This document shows positions 8,380-17,507 of a stretch of DNA of 64,000 nt, piece after piece. The position numbers were made by a program, and so were the translations under genes. Each line of letters begins with the position of its first letter. Position 1 is the first letter of the stretch. Source of the stretch: Flavobacterium aquaticum (GTDB taxonomy: Bacteria > Bacteroidota > Bacteroidia > Flavobacteriales > Flavobacteriaceae); contig NZ_QLMI01000002.1 in the NCBI RefSeq assembly GCF_003259835.1, forward strand, positions 124,001 through 188,000. The letters run 5' to 3'. Below the pieces are notes generated by a model that was given only the letters and a program-made list of their open reading frames with translations, had not been told where the DNA came from and searched no databases.

Positions 8380-9963
8380 ATGAAAAAAATTACTTTTCTA
8401 CTTCTTATTCTCTCTGTCATTTCTTGTAAAAAGGAACCGTTGCCTATTGCATTTGACAACAGTATTATTAAAGATACCGTTTTAAATGTAATTATTAGAC
8501 CTGTTCATCCTGATTTGCTTTCGGAAAAATCAGATAGTTTGAAATTGTACTATCAAAAAATGAACTTTCACGAAATTTGGTATCTAGATGAAAACCGAAG
8601 AGATTTAATCAATGAAATTAAATTTTGTTACGAAGATGGATTAAATCCAAACGATTATGAAATTAATATTATTGAAGATTTAGAAAGCAAAAGAGCGAAA
8701 TTAAACGATGAAGACATTGTAAAATATGACATTCTACTTACCGAAACCTTTGAAAAACTTGCGAATCATTTACATAAAGGCAAATTAAACCCGAAAGAAT
8801 TATATACCGATTGGGATTTAAAACCAAAAGAAATCGCACTTTCCTCATTATTAGAAAAAGGAATTAAAGAGAAAATTATTGCTTCAACTTTTAAAGATTT
8901 AAAACCAAATCACATTGTCTATCAATTACTTAAAAAGAGCTTAGTTGAAATTGATAAATTTCCAAATGTTACTTTTGAAAAAATAAGTACAAAAAATAAA
9001 ATTGTTGTAAACGACACTTTACCCGAAATGGTAAAAATCAAAAAACGTTTAGCCTATTGGAAAGATTATAAAAACAAAGACAGCATCATTACTTGGGCTT
9101 ACGACACTTTAACCCTTAAAGCGGTAAAACGCTTTCAAGCACGTCATGGTTTGGCTCCTGACGGCGTTATCGGAATTGGAACACTTAGAGCGTTAAACAC
9201 AACAAAAAACGAACGAATTGAACAAATATTTACCAATTTAGAACGTTGGAAATGGTATCCTTCTGATTTAGGAAAACAATACTTAATAGCAAACATTCCA
9301 GATTACATGTTGCATTATGTGATTGATAATGATACAGTAGCTTCGCACAAAATTGTGGTAGGAACTCCAAAAAGAAAAACGCCTATTTTAAGTTCGAAGT
9401 TATCTAATTTTGTTTTCAATCCAACATGGACCATTCCTCCTACAATTATTAAAGAAGATTTAACTCCAGAGGCATCTAGAAACCGAAATTATTTTCCTTC
9501 GCGAAGATTAACAATATACAACAGTCAAGGAAAAGAAGTAAGTCCGTATGAATGGAATCCTGCAAGAGCTAACAATTACAAATACGTACAAAAACCAGGT
9601 TACAATAATTCTTTAGGCTTGGTTAAGTTTAATTTTGCCAATCGTCATTCTGTTTATTTACATGATACAAATCATCGTGATTATTTTGTAAAAACCTATC
9701 GTTCATTGAGTTCAGGATGTGTACGAGTTGAAAATCCATTAGTTTTAACCAAACAAATTTTAACGAAAACTAATCCTAACAAATGGGATAACAACGAAAT
9801 TGATTCTATTATAAAATTAGAGAAAACAAAAACAGTGTCCGTTAAAGACACTGTGAATGTATATTTGTTTTATTGGACGAGTTGGATAGAAAATGACAAA
9901 CTTCAATTTAGAGATGACATTTATGAACTCGATAAAGTCCTTTTTCAGAAACTAAGAAACTAA
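8380..9963 (+). CDS. L,D-transpeptidase of the YcbB/LdtD type, lipoprotein
   Basis: 527 residues from the ATG chosen here; an ATG four codons earlier is possible, but MKKITFLLLILSVISC is a clean lipoprotein signal with lipobox ISC, so I start there. Order of parts: a helical scaffold domain (about 40-200), a peptidoglycan-binding domain (TLTLKAVKRFQARHGLAPDG, about 240-275) and a YkuD catalytic domain with HDT and SSGCVRVEN, nucleophile C447. Enzymes of this layout make 3-3 cross-links in murein using tetrapeptide donors, in the periplasm. The last 12 bases overlap the convergent gene for another L,D-transpeptidase-fold protein. Confidence 0.92.
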   Translation: MKKITFLLLILSVISCKKEPLPIAFDNSIIKDTVLNVIIRPVHPDLLSEKSDSLKLYYQKMNFHEIWYLDENRRDLINEIKFCYEDGLNPNDYEINIIEDLESKRAKLNDEDIVKYDILLTETFEKLANHLHKGKLNPKELYTDWDLKPKEIALSSLLEKGIKEKIIASTFKDLKPNHIVYQLLKKSLVEIDKFPNVTFEKISTKNKIVVNDTLPEMVKIKKRLAYWKDYKNKDSIITWAYDTLTLKAVKRFQARHGLAPDGVIGIGTLRALNTTKNERIEQIFTNLERWKWYPSDLGKQYLIANIPDYMLHYVIDNDTVASHKIVVGTPKRKTPILSSKLSNFVFNPTWTIPPTIIKEDLTPEASRNRNYFPSRRLTIYNSQGKEVSPYEWNPARANNYKYVQKPGYNNSLGLVKFNFANRHSVYLHDTNHRDYFVKTYRSLSSGCVRVENPLVLTKQILTKTNPNKWDNNEIDSIIKLEKTKTVSVKDTVNVYLFYWTSWIENDKLQFRDDIYELDKVLFQKLRN

Positions 9964-10683
9964 CTTAGATTTCGCTACATAGTTTCTTGATGGGTGATAA
10001 ATAAAAATACAAGATTTTCCTTTAATTGTTTGAATCAATTCTTTGTGAATTTCATAAGGAACAGCAGGGCAACCTTGACTTCTTCCTAATCTTCCAGTAT
10101 TTTTAATAAATGATTTGCTTACATAATCAGCTCCGTGAACCACAACTGCTCTGTTTCTAGCATTATCATTTATTCCGTATTCCATTCCGTCTAAACGTAA
10201 TGATAGACCGTGTTTTCCTGTATACGTTTCTCCTGTTACATAAAAACCTAAACTACTTTTAAATGATTCACTTGCATTTGAAAAATCAGTAGCATATTCA
10301 GAACCAGAATTTCTTCCGTGAGAAACTAACGATTTTAAAATCACTTTTTGTGTTTTCATATCAATTACCCACATTCTTTCTTGAGAAGATGACAAGCTAA
10401 AATCAACAATCGTTAAAATTTCGTTTTCTATTTTACCTTGTTGTTTTAATTGTTCATATCCTTCAAAAGCCGCTAAAAAACTTTCAAATGTTGGTAAAGA
10501 AAACCCATTAGCATCGATAACTGTATAAAATGATTTACTTTTAGCTTCAAAAGTTGCTTTCGCATTTGCAGCAATTAATTTTGGATCAGTAGATTTAACT
10601 TCATTCTTAGTATTTTCTGTTGTATTTAAAGGCTTGAACGAAAAAATGCAAAATAAAATTAGGGGTAAAAATCTGTAAATCAT
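9952..10683 (-). CDS. Exported L,D-transpeptidase catalytic domain (YkuD_2) protein
   Basis: 243 residues from the ATG giving MIYRFLPLILFCIFSFKPL, a good signal peptide; a start 13 codons earlier would put a polar stretch in front and is less likely. The C-terminal half has the YkuD_2 signature: VVHGADYVSKSFIKNTGRLG and RSQGCPAVP with nucleophile C205. WVIDMKTQKVILKSLVSHG is the usual opening strand of this domain. The family is thought to act on peptidoglycan, but the reaction of YkuD_2 members is less well established than that of LdtD. It faces the LdtD-like gene tail to tail with a 12-base overlap. Confidence 0.88.
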   Translation of the reverse strand: MIYRFLPLILFCIFSFKPLNTTENTKNEVKSTDPKLIAANAKATFEAKSKSFYTVIDANGFSLPTFESFLAAFEGYEQLKQQGKIENEILTIVDFSLSSSQERMWVIDMKTQKVILKSLVSHGRNSGSEYATDFSNASESFKSSLGFYVTGETYTGKHGLSLRLDGMEYGINDNARNRAVVVHGADYVSKSFIKNTGRLGRSQGCPAVPYEIHKELIQTIKGKSCIFIYHPSRNYVAKSKLVS

Positions 10684-10848
10684 TGTTAATCTTGTAGTTA
10701 TATTGTTGTTGTAATGCGCCAAATATATTTATTATTTTTAAACCTGCAAACTTTTTTATGTATTTTATCGAAAATTTTAACCTTTCGTCGATTATTCGCA
10801 CAAAAGTTAAACATTATATAAAAAAAGTAGACATATAATGTAATCCAA

Positions 10849-10856
10849 TATTTTTG
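10849..10856 (+). promoter_or_regulatory. Probable -7 element of the DUF5916 gene
   Basis: TATTTTTG fits TAnnTTTG and ends 17 bases before the ATG. No clear -33 TTG was seen. Confidence 0.55.
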
Positions 10857-10873
10857 CAATCAAAATTCATTAC

Positions 10874-13282
10874 ATGACAAACAAATTCGGTATCACAATA
10901 TTTATTTGCATCGCAAGTTTTCTTTTTTCGTTTTCACAAACTAAGAAAAGTGTTTCTACTAAGAAAACAACTGAAAACATTTCAATTGATGCCGAGTTAA
11001 ATGAAACTTCTTGGAAAGATGCAGAAATTGCCACAGACTTTGTTTCTTTAGAACCTAAAAACGGAACTCCCATTCCAGAAGAATTTAAAACCGAAGTAAA
11101 AATCTTGTATTCAAATGATGCAATCTATATTGGAGCAAAATTATACGATCCTAATCCAGAGAAAATCCTAAAAGAACTTGTTGAACGAGATGAAATCGGC
11201 ACTTCTGATTTTTTCGGAATTTTTATAAATGGTTATAACGATGGTCAGCAAGAATTTCGATTTTTTGTAACGGCTGCTAACGGACAAATCGACACCAACT
11301 TTACTTCTGCAGAAGGTGAAGATGGTTCTTGGAACGCCATTTGGGAAAGCAATGCAAAAATTACCGATTTTGGTTATGTGGTTGAAATGAAAATTCCTTA
11401 TGCTGCGCTTCGTTTTCCTGAAAAAGACAAACAAACTTGGGGACTTAATTTTTTTAGAGAAGTTAGAAGAGAACGCCAAAAGTATACTTGGAGTCCTATT
11501 GATAATAAAATTGGAGCCATTTCGCAGCAAGCTGGAATCTTAACTGGAATAGAAAACATCAAAACTCCTACCCGATTATTTCTAATTCCTTATTCTTCTT
11601 TTTACCTTTCTGGAAGTGAGACTCAAAAAACCAAAGGCGAATTAAAAGGTGGATTAGACATCAAATACGGAATCAACGATGCTTTTACTTTAGACGCTAT
11701 TTTGGTTCCCGATTTTGGTCAAACCAAATTTGATAATGTGGTTTTGAATTTAGGTCCATTCGAACAGCAATTTAACGAAAACCGTCCCTTTTTTACCGAA
11801 GGAACCGACTTATTTAGCAAAGGAAATTTATTATATTCGAGAAGAATTGGACAAACCCCTGATTTGAATTTAAACATTGCCGAAAATGAATCAGTAGAAA
11901 GTCCAGGCGCCATCAACTTAGTAAATGCATTAAAAATTTCAGGTCGCGATAAAGATGGATTAGGAATTGGATTTTTAAATGCAATTACCGAAAAAACAAT
12001 GGCAACCGCTACAAATTCTGACGACGAATCTACACGACAAGTAGAAATTGCACCCTTAACTAATTACAATGTAATGGTTTTTGACCAGCGATTTAATCAA
12101 AATTCTTCGATAACTTTTATTAACACAAATGTTACAAGAAACGGAAGTTTTAGAGATGCAAACGTAACAGGATTATTATTCGATTTGAACAACAAAACCA
12201 ATAAATACAACCTTTCTGGAGGATTAAAATCGAGTAGCATTAATGATGTTGAAAATAAAAATGGTTACAACGCTTCATTATATTTTGCAGAAACAAATGG
12301 AAAATTTAGATATAGTTTTGGGAGTGAATATATGTCAAAAGATTTCGAAATCAACGATTTAGGAATTAATTTTAGAACCAATTATTATTCGTTTTCAGGA
12401 AACACCAACTATCGAATTTTAAATCCAAACAAAACCTTCAATACCTTTAGAATCAACTTAAATTCTTACTTTGAATTTTACACACCTACGAATCAAATTC
12501 AATCAAGTAATTTCAATGTAAACTTAAATTCTACAAATAAGAAAAATCATTTTTTTGGTGGAGGAATTAACTTCAACCCATTTAAAAATTATGATTATTA
12601 TGAGCCTCGTGTAGCTGATAGGTTTTTTGTAAACCCAACAAATATTGGTGGTTGGTTTTATTTTTCATCAAATTACAACAACAAATTTGCTATCGATTTT
12701 GAGCCTTTTATAACACATGTAATCAACGAAAATAGATACGAAGCTGGAGTAAATATTAGTCCAAGATATCGTTTTAGCGATAAGTTTTCGTTAGTTTATG
12801 GTTTTAATTATTTCAAACAAAAAAATGATATTGGTTTTATTGATTTTGAAGACTCTAACATCATTTTTGCTCGAAGAGATAGAGATACTTACACCAATTC
12901 TATAACCAGTAAATTTTCAATTAGTAGTGTAATGAATTTCAATTTATCGGTTAGACATTATTGGTCATTGGCAGAAAACAATAAAATCAATAATTTGAAC
13001 GAAGATGGAAGTTTATCACCAAACACTACTTATTCAGGCAACCGAAACTCAAACTTTAGCACCTGGAATTTAGATTTAAGTTACTCTTGGTGGTTTGCAC
13101 CAGGAAGCCAAATGTCTATTTTGTACCGAAATAATGCTAATACTTTTGATAGAGAAATAAACAAAGATTTTGGTTCCAACTTTTCCAATTTATTTGAAGA
13201 CAATATGAATCATGTTTTATCAATTAGTGTTCGTTATTTCATCGATTACAACCAAGCCAAAAACTGGATTCGAAAAGGATAA
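10874..13282 (+). CDS. DUF5916 protein with N-terminal CBM9-like domain, outer-membrane type
   Basis: 802 residues: signal peptide (residues 1-21, ending FSFSQ), then a family 9 carbohydrate-binding-like domain at about 34-210 (ISIDAELNETSWKDAEIATDF is the usual opening, WNAIWESNAKI and MKIPYAALRFP the later strands), then a long DUF5916 region rich in alternating aromatic beta-strands that ends in NHVLSISVRYFIDYNQ, as in outer-membrane barrels. The family is common in Bacteroidota; its substrate is not established. A barrel in the outer membrane with an exposed or periplasmic sugar-binding domain is an inference. It is monocistronic by spacing. Confidence 0.85.
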   Translation: MTNKFGITIFICIASFLFSFSQTKKSVSTKKTTENISIDAELNETSWKDAEIATDFVSLEPKNGTPIPEEFKTEVKILYSNDAIYIGAKLYDPNPEKILKELVERDEIGTSDFFGIFINGYNDGQQEFRFFVTAANGQIDTNFTSAEGEDGSWNAIWESNAKITDFGYVVEMKIPYAALRFPEKDKQTWGLNFFREVRRERQKYTWSPIDNKIGAISQQAGILTGIENIKTPTRLFLIPYSSFYLSGSETQKTKGELKGGLDIKYGINDAFTLDAILVPDFGQTKFDNVVLNLGPFEQQFNENRPFFTEGTDLFSKGNLLYSRRIGQTPDLNLNIAENESVESPGAINLVNALKISGRDKDGLGIGFLNAITEKTMATATNSDDESTRQVEIAPLTNYNVMVFDQRFNQNSSITFINTNVTRNGSFRDANVTGLLFDLNNKTNKYNLSGGLKSSSINDVENKNGYNASLYFAETNGKFRYSFGSEYMSKDFEINDLGINFRTNYYSFSGNTNYRILNPNKTFNTFRINLNSYFEFYTPTNQIQSSNFNVNLNSTNKKNHFFGGGINFNPFKNYDYYEPRVADRFFVNPTNIGGWFYFSSNYNNKFAIDFEPFITHVINENRYEAGVNISPRYRFSDKFSLVYGFNYFKQKNDIGFIDFEDSNIIFARRDRDTYTNSITSKFSISSVMNFNLSVRHYWSLAENNKINNLNEDGSLSPNTTYSGNRNSNFSTWNLDLSYSWWFAPGSQMSILYRNNANTFDREINKDFGSNFSNLFEDNMNHVLSISVRYFIDYNQAKNWIRKG

Positions 13283-13342
13283 ATCACTTAATCGTTTTCG
13301 TAATTTTAAGTCGGATTTTCATCTAAAAATTTACCAATTGTT

Positions 13343-13350
13343 TATCTTTG
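13343..13350 (+). promoter_or_regulatory. Probable -7 element of gpmI
   Basis: TATCTTTG fits TAnnTTTG and lies 15 bases before the chosen gpmI ATG. It supports that start over the ATG at 13348, which would fall inside the element. Confidence 0.65.
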
Positions 13351-13365
13351 TACAAACACACAAAA

Positions 13366-14883
13366 ATGAACAAAAAAGTAATTTTAATGATATTGGACGG
13401 TTGGGGAAAATCGCCCGATCCAAAAGTTTCAGCAATAGACAACGCCAACACTCCTTTTATTGATAGTTTATACACGAAATACCCAAACGCCCAATTAAGA
13501 ACTGATGGTTTAAACGTAGGTTTACCCGAAGGTCAAATGGGAAACTCTGAAGTAGGTCACATGAACCTTGGTGCTGGAAGAATCGTTTACCAAGATTTAG
13601 CCAAACTAAATTTAGCGGTAGAACACAAAACCATGAGTCAAGAAAAACCACTTGTAGATGCTTTCGATTATGCCAAAAAGAACAATAAAGCAATTCACTT
13701 CTTAGGATTAGTTTCAGATGGTGGTGTGCATTCTCATACTTCTCATTTAAGAGGATTAATTGATGCAGCTCAAGGAAGTGGTGTTCAAAAAATGTTTGTT
13801 CATGCCTTTACCGATGGTCGTGATGTAGATCCGAAATCGGGAGCAAAATATATTTCAGATTTAGAAAATTATCTTCAAAATACCAATGCAAAATTAGCTT
13901 CTGTAATTGGAAGATATTACGCAATGGATAGAGATAAACGTTGGGAAAGAGTAAAATTAGCTTATGATTTAGTAGTAAATGCAGATGGAACTCACTCAAA
14001 AAATGCCATTTCGAGTATTAACGAAAGTTATGCAAATAATGTAACCGACGAATTCATTCAACCTATTGTGATGGTTGATGAAAACAACAACCCTGTTGCG
14101 AAAATTCAAGACGAAGATGTGGTTATTTTCTTCAATTTCAGAACCGACAGAGGAAGAGAATTAACCGAAGTTTTATCACAAAAAGACTTTCACGAATTCA
14201 ATATGCACAAACTGAATTTGTATTATGTTACGATGACCAATTACGATGAAACTTACGAAAATGTTCACGTAATTTACGACAAAGACAACATTACAGAAAC
14301 ACTCGGAGAAGTTTTAGAAAAAGCCAATAAAAAACAAATTCGAATTGCCGAAACCGAGAAGTATCCGCACGTAACCTTTTTCTTTTCTGGCGGAAGAGAA
14401 GACCCTTTCGTTGGCGAAACGCGTATTTTGAAAAATTCACCAAAAGTAGCCACTTACGATTTACAACCCGAAATGAGTGCCTTCGAACTAAAAGATGCTT
14501 TAGTTGAAGAACTTAAAAAGGGTGAAGTTGATTTTGTTTGTTTAAACTTTGCCAATGGCGACATGGTTGGACACACAGGCGTAATGGAAGCCGCAATAAA
14601 AGCATGCGAAGCGGTTGATGTTTGCGTAAAAGAAGTGGTTGAAACCGCTTTAGAAAACAATTACACTACAATTATTATCGCAGATCACGGAAATTGCGAA
14701 ACGATGATTAATCCAGATGGTTCACCAAATACAGCACACACAACCAATCCAGTGCCAATTATTTTAGTTGATAAAGAATTAAAAAATATTCAAAATGGTG
14801 TTTTAGGCGACATTGCTCCAACTATTTTAGATTTAATGGGAATTGAAAAACCAGCAGTAATGACTTGTAAATCTCTATTATAA
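13366..14883 (+). CDS. gpmI: 2,3-bisphosphoglycerate-independent phosphoglycerate mutase
   Basis: 505 residues, the standard GpmI length, converting 3- to 2-phosphoglycerate in glycolysis in the cytoplasm. ILDGWG holds the metal ligand D11; GQMGNSEVGHMNLGAGR holds the phosphoserine nucleophile S61; FTDGRDVDP, RYYAMDRDKRWERV and IADHGN are further active-site motifs in the usual order. I start at the ATG giving MNKKVIL because an upstream in-frame ATG lies within the promoter element. The stop codon overlaps the start of the collagen-like lipoprotein gene by one base (TAATG), so the two are translationally coupled. Confidence 0.96.
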   Translation: MNKKVILMILDGWGKSPDPKVSAIDNANTPFIDSLYTKYPNAQLRTDGLNVGLPEGQMGNSEVGHMNLGAGRIVYQDLAKLNLAVEHKTMSQEKPLVDAFDYAKKNNKAIHFLGLVSDGGVHSHTSHLRGLIDAAQGSGVQKMFVHAFTDGRDVDPKSGAKYISDLENYLQNTNAKLASVIGRYYAMDRDKRWERVKLAYDLVVNADGTHSKNAISSINESYANNVTDEFIQPIVMVDENNNPVAKIQDEDVVIFFNFRTDRGRELTEVLSQKDFHEFNMHKLNLYYVTMTNYDETYENVHVIYDKDNITETLGEVLEKANKKQIRIAETEKYPHVTFFFSGGREDPFVGETRILKNSPKVATYDLQPEMSAFELKDALVEELKKGEVDFVCLNFANGDMVGHTGVMEAAIKACEAVDVCVKEVVETALENNYTTIIIADHGNCETMINPDGSPNTAHTTNPVPIILVDKELKNIQNGVLGDIAPTILDLMGIEKPAVMTCKSLL

Positions 14884-15071
14884 TGAAAGGTATTTTATTT
14901 ATAATTATTTGTTTATTCTTTTTCGGATGTAGTGCAACTTTCAAAGCATCAAATGGTGAAGATGGAAAACCTGGAGAAGACGGCAAACCTGGAACAGAAC
15001 AAAAAGGAGCCGATGGAGAAGATGGAAAAAATGGCCAAAGTAAAAGCACAACAGTAGGCCTAAAAACATAA
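14883..15071 (+). CDS. Small collagen-like lipoprotein
   Basis: 62 residues. The N-terminus is a lipoprotein signal (MKGILFIIICLFFFGC, lipobox FFGC, lipidated Cys16). The mature part is largely Gly-X-Y triplets: GED GKP GED GKP GTE, a two-residue break, then GAD GED GKN GQS, with charged X and Y residues as in bacterial collagen-like proteins. Proteins with such repeats can form triple helices, but only nine triplets are present, so this is uncertain. Its start overlaps the gpmI stop by one base and a terminator follows immediately. No homologue is known to me; the coupling to a glycolytic gene is unexplained. Confidence 0.7.
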   Translation: MKGILFIIICLFFFGCSATFKASNGEDGKPGEDGKPGTEQKGADGEDGKNGQSKSTTVGLKT

Positions 15072-15078
15072 AATTATT

Positions 15079-15105
15079 AATCCCGATTCGTCGGGATTTT
15101 TTTTT
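15079..15105 (+). terminator. Terminator of the gpmI unit
   Basis: Stem AATCCCGA (15079-15086) with TCGGGATT (15091-15098), TTCG tetraloop and an unbroken T run from 15097 to 15105. Confidence 0.92.
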
Positions 15106-15156
15106 GAACAATTCTAAAACAAAAGTTAAACTTTTACATTTCAATAGTATTACTAT

Positions 15157-15164
15157 TATATTTG
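15157..15164 (+). promoter_or_regulatory. Probable -7 element of the tetR-export operon
   Basis: TATATTTG fits TAnnTTTG and ends 19 bases before the tetR ATG. A self-operator for TetR would be expected around here; I did not find a convincing palindrome. Confidence 0.65.
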
Positions 15165-15183
15165 CATTGTCAAATATTACATT

Positions 15184-15855
15184 ATGCAAAATTTACTATC
15201 TAATTTAAAAATAACCATTAACGAAAAGTTATACGTTAAAGATCCTGAAACATCAGAATTAGGACGCAATATCTTAAAAAACAGCATCATACTAATTGAT
15301 GAAATTGGCTTTGAAGCGTTTACGTTTAAAAAATTAGGTGAAAAAATTCAGTCTAACGAAAGTTCTATTTATCGTTATTTTGAAAACAAGCACAAACTTT
15401 TGGTTTATCTAACTTCATGGTATTGGTCTTGGATGGAATATCGTATGGCATTTGCTACTACAAATGTTTCAAATCCGATTGAAAAATTAGAAAAAGCAAT
15501 TAAACTAGTTACTGAAAATGTAGTAGACGATAATGCAACTCCGCATATTAATGAAGAAATTTTAAGTCGAATAATCGTAGAAGAATTTACAAAAACTTTA
15601 ATGACAAAGGAAGTTGACAACGAAAATAAAGAAGGTTTTTTCTTAGTATATAAAAGAGTTATCAATCGCATAATCGACATCATAAAAGAAGTAAATTCCG
15701 ACTATCCTTACGCAAAAAGTTTGGCTTCAAACATCGTGGAAGGCTCACTTCACCAGCATTTTTTAAAAAATCATTTAAAAACTATTACTAACTTATCTGA
15801 AAAAGAATGCGCAACAGATTTTTATACAGATATGGCTAAAAAAATACTACTATGA
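15184..15855 (+). CDS. TetR-family transcriptional regulator
   Basis: 223 residues. The N-terminal helix-turn-helix domain spans about residues 23-70 (ILIDEIGFEAFTFKKLGEKIQSNESSIYRYFENKHKLL), where SIYRYFENKHKLL is the recognition helix and the turn typical of TetR proteins. The rest is a helical ligand-binding domain with no recognisable specificity. It is the first gene of an operon encoding an ABC protein, a periplasmic adaptor and an outer-membrane channel, whose first gene it overlaps by four bases (ATGA). It therefore probably represses that operon in response to an exported compound; this is inference from the arrangement. Confidence 0.88.
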   Translation: MQNLLSNLKITINEKLYVKDPETSELGRNILKNSIILIDEIGFEAFTFKKLGEKIQSNESSIYRYFENKHKLLVYLTSWYWSWMEYRMAFATTNVSNPIEKLEKAIKLVTENVVDDNATPHINEEILSRIIVEEFTKTLMTKEVDNENKEGFFLVYKRVINRIIDIIKEVNSDYPYAKSLASNIVEGSLHQHFLKNHLKTITNLSEKECATDFYTDMAKKILL

Positions 15856-17504
15856 CACCATTAAAAAGATTTAAAAACCTCATCCTAATCGACAAACAAG
15901 ATATTTACCAAATCTTCTTGTATTCCATTATTGCAGGATTAATCAGTTTGTCTTTGCCTTTGGGAATCCAATCAATCATCAACTTTATTCAGGCAGGAAA
16001 AGTTAGCACTTCTTGGATTGTACTAGTTGGTGTTGTAGTTATTGGAGTAGCTTTTGTAGGATTGCTAAAAATTATGCAATTCAGAATCACCGAAAACTTA
16101 CAACAAAAAATATTTGTGCGTTCGTCTTTTGAATTTGCTTATCGCTTTCCAAAAATAAAATTCAACGAACTACACAATCAATATCCGCCAGAATTAGCCA
16201 ATCGATTTTTTGATACATTAACCGTTCAAAAAGGGTTTTCAAAGCTATTATTAGATATTTCTGGAGCTGCTTTACAAATCCTATTCGGAATTATCTTGCT
16301 GTCTTTGTATCATTCCTTTTTTATCTTTTTCGGATTGGTACTTTTGATATTACTGTATTTAATTTTCAAAATCAACTTTAATTTAGGATTAGAAACCAGC
16401 TTAAAAGAATCGAAATACAAGTATAAAATCGCACATTGGTTACAAGAAATTGCGAGAAATCACTTGAGTTTCAAAAGCAATTCGATTTTTAATTTTTCGC
16501 TACATAAAAACGATAAATTAGTTAATGAATATCTGAAACAAAGAGAAAGTCATTTTCAGGTATTAATGAAGCAATTTATTCAGTTAACTGGGTTTAAAAT
16601 TTTAATTACAGCAGGATTATTGATAATTGGAGGATTATTAGTCATCAATCAACAAATGAATATTGGGCAATTCGTTGCAGCAGAAATTATCATTTTGAGC
16701 ATTATTGCAGCGGTTGAAAAACTGTTTTCTGGATTAGAATTATTTTACGACGTTCTAACATCTTTAGAAAAATTAGGTTCGGTTGTGGATATGGAATTAG
16801 AAGAAGATGTTCAAAACTCAAATTATTTAGTGGACCGAAATAAAATAACGATTGAAACAGAAAACGTTTCTTTTTCGTATCCAAAATCGGATAAAGAAAT
16901 ACTAAAAAATATCAATTTATCGATTGAACCAAAACAACACACCTTAATTTTAGGCGAAAATGGTTCAGGGAAAACAACTTTAATTCGTTTGTTAGCAAGA
17001 TTAATTGAACCATCTTCTGGAAGTATTTTCATCAATAACACCAATTACAAAAAATATTCTTCAGATGAATATCGTTCAAAAATTGGAATTATCACAGCAC
17101 ACGAAATGCCATTTGAAGGAACTATTTTGGAAAATATAACCTGTAATAATCCAGAAATTAAAATGGAAATGGTTTTTGATTTAATCGAAAAATTAAAATT
17201 AACCGAAGCCATCAAAGCACTTCCAAAAGGATTAGACACACAAATTTCATCGGAAGGAAAACAAATTAATTCGTCTACGATTCAAAAAATTGTTTTGGCA
17301 CGTTGTATCATCAACCAACCCAAATTATTGTTTTTAGAAAATCCTTTAGACAAATCAGACGAGCAAAGTTGCAGAGAAATTATCGATTTTTTAAGCGAAG
17401 AAAAACATCCGTGGACATTAGTTGTTGTTAGTAAAAACAATTATTGGAAACAAATTTGCTCACAAGTAATTCACTTAGAAAAAGGAGAAATTAAATCGAA
17501 TTAA
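15852..17504 (+). CDS. ABC transporter, fused membrane and nucleotide-binding domains, degenerate ATPase motifs
   Basis: 550 residues: six-helix type I exporter membrane domain (about 20-300) and a C-terminal nucleotide-binding domain. Walker A is intact (GENGSGKT, 368-375, K374). The other motifs are altered: Q-loop glutamine is H417 (ITAHEM); the LSGGQ signature reads INSST (472-476); Walker B ends LFLEN with E496 in place of Asp and N497 in place of the catalytic Glu; the switch histidine is K528 (VVVSKNN). The frame is intact and conserved spacing is kept, so this is divergence, not a frameshift. There is no C39 peptidase domain. With the next two genes it would form a type I secretion-like exporter; whether it hydrolyses ATP is doubtful. 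Confidence 0.9.
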   Translation: MTPLKRFKNLILIDKQDIYQIFLYSIIAGLISLSLPLGIQSIINFIQAGKVSTSWIVLVGVVVIGVAFVGLLKIMQFRITENLQQKIFVRSSFEFAYRFPKIKFNELHNQYPPELANRFFDTLTVQKGFSKLLLDISGAALQILFGIILLSLYHSFFIFFGLVLLILLYLIFKINFNLGLETSLKESKYKYKIAHWLQEIARNHLSFKSNSIFNFSLHKNDKLVNEYLKQRESHFQVLMKQFIQLTGFKILITAGLLIIGGLLVINQQMNIGQFVAAEIIILSIIAAVEKLFSGLELFYDVLTSLEKLGSVVDMELEEDVQNSNYLVDRNKITIETENVSFSYPKSDKEILKNINLSIEPKQHTLILGENGSGKTTLIRLLARLIEPSSGSIFINNTNYKKYSSDEYRSKIGIITAHEMPFEGTILENITCNNPEIKMEMVFDLIEKLKLTEAIKALPKGLDTQISSEGKQINSSTIQKIVLARCIINQPKLLFLENPLDKSDEQSCREIIDFLSEEKHPWTLVVVSKNNYWKQICSQVIHLEKGEIKSN

Positions 17505-17507
17505 GTC

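Noticed and set aside
13212..13463. Open frame across the DUF5916-gpmI junction
   Set aside because: It is another frame of the end of one gene and the start of the next, with no coding character of its own.
15852..17504. Possible frameshift or pseudogene in the ABC protein
   Set aside because: The frame is intact from start to stop, with Walker A and domain spacing preserved and overlaps to both neighbours kept; the changes are substitutions.
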